Positions 63,824-64,000 of a stretch of 64,000 nucleotides of DNA are shown one piece after another. Each line of letters begins with the position of its first letter. Position 1 is the stretch's first letter. The notes beneath the pieces are model-generated. The model did not search any database. It saw nothing but the letters and a program-made list of their open reading frames with translations, and was not told the origin of the DNA. The DNA comes from Pseudomonas paralactis. Lineage in GTDB: Bacteria; Pseudomonadota; Gammaproteobacteria; Pseudomonadales; Pseudomonadaceae. Where the stretch lies: assembly GCF_001439735.1 (NCBI RefSeq), contig NZ_JYLN01000002.1:248001-312000 (forward strand), written 5' to 3'. The translations under genes were made by a program, and so were the position numbers.

Positions 63824-64000
63824 TCAGGGCGCCGGTTTGCCGTCCAGGTAAGGCGGTGAATTCGGGTCCGGCTCTCGGCTCTTGATCAGGTCGACCAATG
63901 CCTGGTTGCTCTGGGCCAACAGTCGAATGGCCGCGTTGAGCGCCACTTGGCCATCGGTCTGGGTTTGCAGGGCGGCGATCAAACGGTTGATCGCGGCCAA
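63824..64000 (-). CDS. Partial phage gene, C-terminal 58 aa
   Basis: Runs off the window end. The visible C-terminus reads [40 protein letters not shown], ending [10 protein letters not shown]. Helical and without known domain. Such small genes sit between tail terminator and tube genes in phage-like clusters. Confidence 0.7.
   Translation of the reverse strand: MAAINRLIAALQTQTDGQVALNAAIRLLAQSNQALVDLIKSREPDPNSPPYLDGKPAP

Overview
The window is chromosomal DNA from a fluorescent Pseudomonas, most likely the P. fluorescens group. The evidence is gene order and repeats. adk-ppc, lysS-prfB followed by a complete wsp operon, fpr/finR, dgkA-erdR-DTW and recX-recA-pncC all sit in Pseudomonas-typical neighbourhoods. 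The non-coding DNA carries paired REP sequences (REPINs) of the two kinds common in these genomes. No rRNA, tRNA or CRISPR array was seen.

Region 1 (1-16686) is mostly housekeeping: RsmJ, a duplicated Pro-rich protein, an extensin-like protein, DUF72, TsaB, adenylate kinase, PEP carboxylase, a DUF4398/OmpA lipoprotein pair behind a candidate AlgU promoter, a lipid-anchored hydrolase operon, a QEGLA-motif metallopeptidase-like protein, a TetR regulator, LysS and RF2 with its programmed frameshift.

Region 2 (16687-20960) is an accessory island between prfB and wspR. It encodes an S-type (colicin E9-like) DNase bacteriocin followed by three different immunity genes, a fossil of a second bacteriocin and a duplicated 3' end of wspR. 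It reads as a record of repeated import and loss of bacteriocin modules.

Region 3 (20962-29390) is the Wsp surface-sensing chemosensory operon (wspA-B-C-D-E-F-R, all on the minus strand, mostly with 1-4 base overlaps). It ends in the diguanylate cyclase WspR and should control c-di-GMP and biofilm formation.

Region 4 (29391-48913) is again core genome: a TerB-like protein, OpgD, an old-yellow-enzyme reductase, Kup, RimO, a GNAT, an S4/pseudouridine-synthase-like protein lacking the usual catalytic Asp, DUF1456, TrmO, Fpr with its divergent regulator FinR, DgkA, ErdR, a DTW tRNA-modifying enzyme, a PA3611-like secreted protein, a LOG protein, RecX, RecA with a LexA box, and PncC.

Region 5 (48995-64000, cut by the window end) is a lambda-like tail and lysis operon directly beside pncC-recA. 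This is the mutS-cinA site where Pseudomonas tailocins and prophages reside. Read in transcription order it is tail tube, G and T chaperones, a very short tape measure, M, L, K, two tandem copies of I, J, two small proteins, two tail fibres each with a partner gene, endolysin and nested Rz/Rz1 spanins. No capsid, terminase or integrase gene is visible, which suits an F-type tailocin, but the upstream part lies outside the window. The operon has U-tailed hairpins in several gene gaps. One of them is split by a small transposon-like element that itself contains a REPIN and is flanked by a 12-base target duplication.
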